Positions 47,701-53,700 of a DNA stretch of 64,000 nt are shown in pieces (the stretch's first letter is position 1; every line of letters begins with the position of its first letter). Below the pieces are notes generated by a model, which did not search any database, was not told the origin of the DNA, and saw nothing but the letters and a program-made list of their open reading frames with translations. A program made the translations under genes and the position numbers. The stretch is from Saccharopolyspora rosea (GTDB taxonomy: Bacteria; Actinomycetota; Actinomycetes; Mycobacteriales; Pseudonocardiaceae), in NCBI RefSeq assembly GCF_025643595.1, contig NZ_CP102826.1, positions 2,108,001 through 2,172,000 of the forward strand, in the 5' to 3' direction.

Positions 47701-50700
47701 GTGCGGAAGATCGCGGAGGTGCTGGACCAGCACGGGGAGGCCGCTGCTCGGGAGTTCGCGACGAAGTTGCGCGACACCAGCTCGTTGTACGAGGGGTGGC
47801 GCAGGCGTCGCGTCGGTGGTGCGCCGCCGCAGGACGTCCCGGCTTCGGAATCCGATGGCTCCGGGCCGTCGGGTTCGCGCGGTGGTGCGGGCACTCGGCC
47901 GGAGCCCGACGTCGAGGAGCCCGACCTGGGCGAGGAGGTCGCCCGGGAGCTGGGCGTTGACCTCCGGCATCTGGCGGTGTTCACCGCGGACGTGGAGTTG
48001 GCGCGGGCGGCGGAGGCCGCGCTGCGGGATTCGTCCGCATCGGAGGCGGACGCGTGGGCGCGGGCGGTGCGCGACCGGTTGGCGCCGTTCGGCTTGCGGC
48101 CCGGGGCTTTGCCGTGGTTCACCGGTCTGATCGACCGGCTGGGTGCTCCGGAGCTGTCGGAGTTCTCGCGGTGGTTGCGGGACGAGCGGATCGAGCACCG
48201 GCAGCTGCTCGACGACCGACAGGGGCGCGGTGCCGTGTTGCGGTGGCGGCTGGGCGCCAGTGCCGGGGAATTCCAGCGGTTGGTGGATCGGCAGGGCAGT
48301 GTCGAGTCGGTCGAGCCCGTGTTGAAGTTGGCGGAGCGCCTCGGGCTGGGTGCGACGGACAAGGCGTTGGCGATCGAGTACTTCGCATCGTCGAGCCCGG
48401 TCGACGTGGTGGCCGAGAACCTCCGGTCGGTCGCGGACCGCGTGGGCGTGCCGGCCGAGCAGCTGTTCCCGGTCGCGTTGCGGCTGGGCGTGGACCCGCT
48501 GCACCTGGAACCGGCGCGGAGCGCGGTCGAACAGCTCGGCCAGGGCCGGTCGCCCGGCGCCGTCGCCGAGCTGGTCCGGGGTCGGCTCGACCGCCTCGGT
48601 CTGGAGCCGGGCCAGCTCGGGTTGTTGGACGAGCACTGGTTCGACGCCGAAGTGACGGATCTGCCCCAGCTGCTCGACTCCGCCGGAGCCCGAATCGAGG
48701 ACGTCTCCTGGCTGTGGGCAGCCGGATTGCGGCCCGCCGACCTGCTCGGGGACGAGGACGTGGTCCGCAGGATCAACGATGGACTGGACGCGGGATCGCC
48801 GGACGCCCACAGCGCCATGCTGAGCATCGGCCCGGACCGCCGGTTCCTGCTCGAACGGCCGTGGTTCGACCCGGATGCGTTGGTGGAGCTGGCCCGCCAG
48901 GTCGGGGTGCGGTTCGCGTCCGACGACATGACGGCCTTGCTCGACTACTGCGAACACCTCGAACGCATCCCGTCCGAGCTACCGGAGCTGGCCGAAGAGT
49001 GGGGGGTTCCGGCCGCGGACGTCTACGCCCTCGCGCGGGACGTGCGGCTGGAGCCCGGTGAACTCCGCAGGTACGCCACGACGGACGATTTCGTCGACCA
49101 GCTGAACGAGGAGCTCAAGTCCTTCGAGTCGCAGATCGGCGAGGACCCGGCCGCGTTCTTCAACCGGGCCCACCGGCTTTCGGTCGGCGTCGGGGAGTGG
49201 GAGGACTTCGGCTGGTTCCTCCAGCGCCGTGGCCACATCGGTCTCGTCCAGGTCGAGGGATTCTTCATGCCTGGCCCGGGGTCGCCCGCGTTGCACGAGA
49301 TCGTCGACCTCTCCGAGGAGAGGGCGGCGGCGCTGGTGCGGGAGTGGCGGTCCGCCACCGCGGCGCTCCGGGAATCCTGGTCCGATGCGGGCTTCCGCAC
49401 CGAGGTGGCCCGCCTGCTGGACGTCGAGCCCACTGCGCTGCGGCTGTTGGACCCGGACGCGTGGTCCGCGCACGGCGGGCCGTGGGCGGGGGCCTTCGCG
49501 GAGGCCGGGGCGATGGCCGACACCGTCCGCCGCGGCCTCGCTGACCACGGCCTGCGGCCGGAGAGCCTGACCTGGTTCCAGGGCGTCCTGACCCGCCTGG
49601 GCCCCCAGGACGCGGAGAGTTTCCAGGAATACTTGTGGCACTCGGCCGCTGGAACCGACCACCGCGAGAACGGAGACGCGGTGGGGCTGCTGCGCCGGCT
49701 CGGCGTCTCCGGGCGTGCGGCGGTCGCCCGTTGGCGTCTCGGCCTGGCCCTGGACGACCAGTTGCCGCAGAGGCTCGACCCGGTGGTCCTGGCGCAGTTC
49801 GCCCAGCGCATGGAGCTGGACGACGAGCAGACCCGGGACTTCGTCCACGAGGCGCGAGCCTTCGGTGGCTTCAACCTGGCCGTGTTCGGCGTTGCGCAGG
49901 CGTGGCAGGTCGGACCGGGACCGGTGTACCGGGTCGCGCGAGAGTTGGGGGTCTCCCCGGAGCACCTGCAGGTGCACCTGCCGTGGCTGCGGGAGTCGGC
50001 ATCGCCGAATCCGGAGCGGGTCGCCGCGCACGCGGTCGGATCGTGGATGAGGCCGTTCGGGTTCGAGCCCGCGGACCTGGCGCTGCTCGGGGCGCTGCAC
50101 CGGGTCGGGCCGGGAGAACTGGCGAGCTTGCGGGAGTTCCTGGACCAGCGCGGGATGTCGCCGGCCGAACTGCGCACCGACCACCACCGGGCCCACCAGC
50201 TGATAGCCGGTGAGTGGCGCCCGTCGTTGCCCGAGGTGGAGGACGAGGTGTGGGACGAGGTGTGGGCCGCTGCGCACTCCGCTGGCGAACAGCGGCCGTG
50301 GTGGGGCGAACTCGTGCGCTTGCACGGGTTCCGCCCGACCGACGCCGGTCGGCTGGAATCGCTGGCGCAGCTGGAGGAACTGAAAAAGCTCCACGATCGG
50401 CCCTACGACGCCACACGGGATCTGGTGTCGCTGACCCGGAGGCTGGGGCGGGTACCCGACGAGATCCCGTGGTTGGCGCGCAGGACCGGTGAGGGCACCG
50501 AGATCTACCCGGGCCGCAGGGCCGGCGTGCAGGCGGCGACGTTGTTGCGCGCGGCGGCGGCGCTGGGCGCGGAACCGGTGCACCTGACCACGTTGTTCCC
50601 GCGGGACCTGATCGCTTTCGCGAATCCCCGGGGCGGGCAGCAGGCTTGGATCGAGGCGATGACGGACCGGTTGGGTCGCCTCGGGTTGACCTCTCCGGCG

Positions 50701-53700
50701 GCGTGGGCCGATTTCGCCTACGTCCTCGACGGGCTGGGCCACACCGGTTGGCGTGACCACGTCAGGTTGCAGCGTTTCCTGGAAGAACGCGGCACGTCCC
50801 TGCGGCAGCTGGTCGCGGCGGGCGAGGACGAGCGTGCGAGCGTGCTGGCGCAGTACCGAGCCCGTCACGGCGACTCAGGGGCACCGGAGGGAACAGGCGG
50901 TGATGACGCCGCGGTGCCGCACGTCGCGGGTGTGGAAATCCGCGACGAGGTGCCGTCCGGCTACGACCCGCTGGCTGCTCCGCCGGAACCCGGTGCGGGA
51001 GAGCGACCGCCCGAATACGCCGACCACGACCCGCAGCTGCCGCGGTACGGCCAACCGCCCGGCCGTCCGCCGAACTTCGAGCTCGATGTGGTGGATCCGT
51101 CGCTCGAAGAGATGATCCGCGAAGAGCTGCGCGGTCTCGGGGAGCCGGAGCGCGGGCTCGATGACGTCCATGCCGCGGTGCTCGACGCGGCCGAGGTGCT
51201 GGGAGTGAACCCCCTGCACCTGCGCCCGTTCCTGCGCGGCTTCATCGACCTCGGGTTGGGTGGGCAGTTCGACGGGTTCGTGCGCGGCCTGCGGGACGCC
51301 GCCGCACTGCTGGGCGTAGAGTCCGATGCCGACCGGGCGTGGCTGTTCCAGTTCGTCGACAACCCCGCGGTGACCGGGACCGGCCCGCAGCGGCTGGGAC
51401 CGCTGCAGGTGTTCGACGCATGGGCGCAGGCGGAGGAGTACTCCCACGTCTTCGCTGATCGGGATCGCCGGCCCCGCGTCCCGCTCATGCGCGAGTTCCG
51501 GGAGATGGACCAGGCCGGCCAACTCGAAAAATGGTACGGCGTGGTCGAAATGCTGGGGACCGACTCCTGGGAGAACTACGTCGCACCCGCGGAAGGCGGC
51601 CCGGTGTGGCGCGACCACCTCGACCGGTGGCTGAACGACCGGCTCGCCCCGTCGCGGAACAGCCGGGAGTCCTTGAGCGCGCTCGGCGAGGATGCCGTCG
51701 AGGCGTTGGCGAGGCTGGGGACCCGGATCGGCTTGGGACCGCAGCCGCACGAGCTGCTCGCCTACGCGAGCTACACCGGTCGCGTTCCGGAGGAGATCCC
51801 GGAGCTGGCCGGGCGGATCGGGTTGCCGGAGACGGACGGGGCGGTCGTCCTGCGGGCGACGTATGTTCTCAGGCTCCATGATCCGCGGCACCTGTTGGTG
51901 TTCGACGGGCACCTGGCCGACTTGCGGGCAGGACGTGAGCTCGACGTCGAGCGATGGGCTCGGGGTGTGCTGGAGGAGCTGGCTCGCTTCGGGGTGTCCG
52001 CTCAGGACGGTGGTGTTGCGGGCCTCGCGGAGTTGGCTCACGCATCGGATGTGCGGGCGGCCGAGTTCGCCGATTTCGACCGGTTCCTGCGGGAACGTGG
52101 TTCGTCCTTGGCGCACTGCGCCGGGCTGACGCCGGGGGAGCAGGCGTACCAGGTGTCGTCGTGGCGAGCGGATCGGCTGGGAATCAGTCCGGGGCGGTTC
52201 ATCGAGCTGATGGGCGCTCCGGAATTCGACCACCGCGCGCTGTCGGAGACGGCCGAGCGGCTCGGACTCGGTGACGACCGGGGATTGCTGGTCGAGTACT
52301 GCGCGGAAACCGGCGTGTCCCCGGAAGGATTCGTGCGTATCGCGCAGCAGGCGGGGATGGACCCGCGCACGGCGTTGCACGACTGGATCACCGATGAGCT
52401 CGAACTCACTCCGGAACTGTTCGATGAGTTGCGGGATGCCCACGGGCTGGCGCGCGCGGCTGATGTGCGGGTCGAGGAGTTCGCCGATTTCCACCGGTTC
52501 CTGCGGGGGCGCGGTTCGTCCTTGGCGCAGTGGGCCGGACTGCCGCCGGTGCAGGCGGCGCGTCAGGTGTCGTCGTGGTGGGCGGATCGGCTGGGGGTCA
52601 GTGCAGATCGGTTCGTCGAGCTGTTGGGCACTCGGGGATTCGACCACCGCGCGCTGCGGGACCTCGCGGACTGGCTCCGTCTGGACGCGGCTGACCGGGG
52701 GTTGCTGGTCGAGTACAGCCTGGCGGCCGACGAGCCTCCGGAGGTTTTCGCGCAGTGGGCGGAGACGGACCCGCACGCGGCGTTGCACGAGCGCGTCATG
52801 ACCGAACTCGTACACATTTCGGACCTGTCCGACGAGTTGCAGCGTCTGATCGCTTCGGACTTGCAGGGGCGGCCCGGTTTCGACCCGATCGGCGTGCTCA
52901 CGTTGGCGAACCGGCTCAACCTGGACGACGGTGCCCGGACGCATCTGTTCACCACCTACCACCTGACGCAGTTGAGCGTCTTCCTGGGTCGCGTCCCGGA
53001 CGAGCTGACAGCGATCCCGCCGCAGGAGCGCGATTCCCTGTTCCACGAGATCAGGCAGTGGCTCGACGGATGGGGGGACCAGGACGATCCGCTTCGCCGC
53101 GTTTCGGACGGGTACCAGCCCACCCCGTTCGACATCTGGACGTACCACAGCCGCTGGTCCGAGCCGCAGTGGGAGGCCCGCCTCGAACGCGGTCGAGCCC
53201 TCCGCGAGCATGTGGCGGGCGGGGAAGAGCAGGCCGATGGCGACCAGGTCGCCCAACTGCTGGCGGCCGTCGACGACGCTGTCAACGGTCGGCTCGCTGC
53301 GGTGTGGCCGGGTTTCGACGAGGACCTGGCCAACGGGGTCGCCAACGCGGCCGCGGTCGCGTCGGTGATCAATGCCGGGCTGCGGTGGCTTCCGCCGTAC
53401 ACCGGGGCGGAGGTGCACCAGACCGTCCAGGAGGCGCCCGGCGACCTCCGGCTGGGCATGGTGACAGAGCACCCGGGGTTCGTCTTCGGCACCGAGCACG
53501 GCACCGCACCGGGACCGGTGCAGGTGGTCTACCGCCCGGCGCCCGGCAGCGACTGGGTGTCCGCCCGGGAGATCCCCGGCCAGCCGCAGCGGACCGCCGG
53601 GTTCCCCCTGGGCACCCGGTTCCGCCTGGTGTCGGTCGACTACGTCGCGGACCCCCGCGGCGGCAGGCGGCCCGCACGCATCATCTGGGAGGAACACCCC

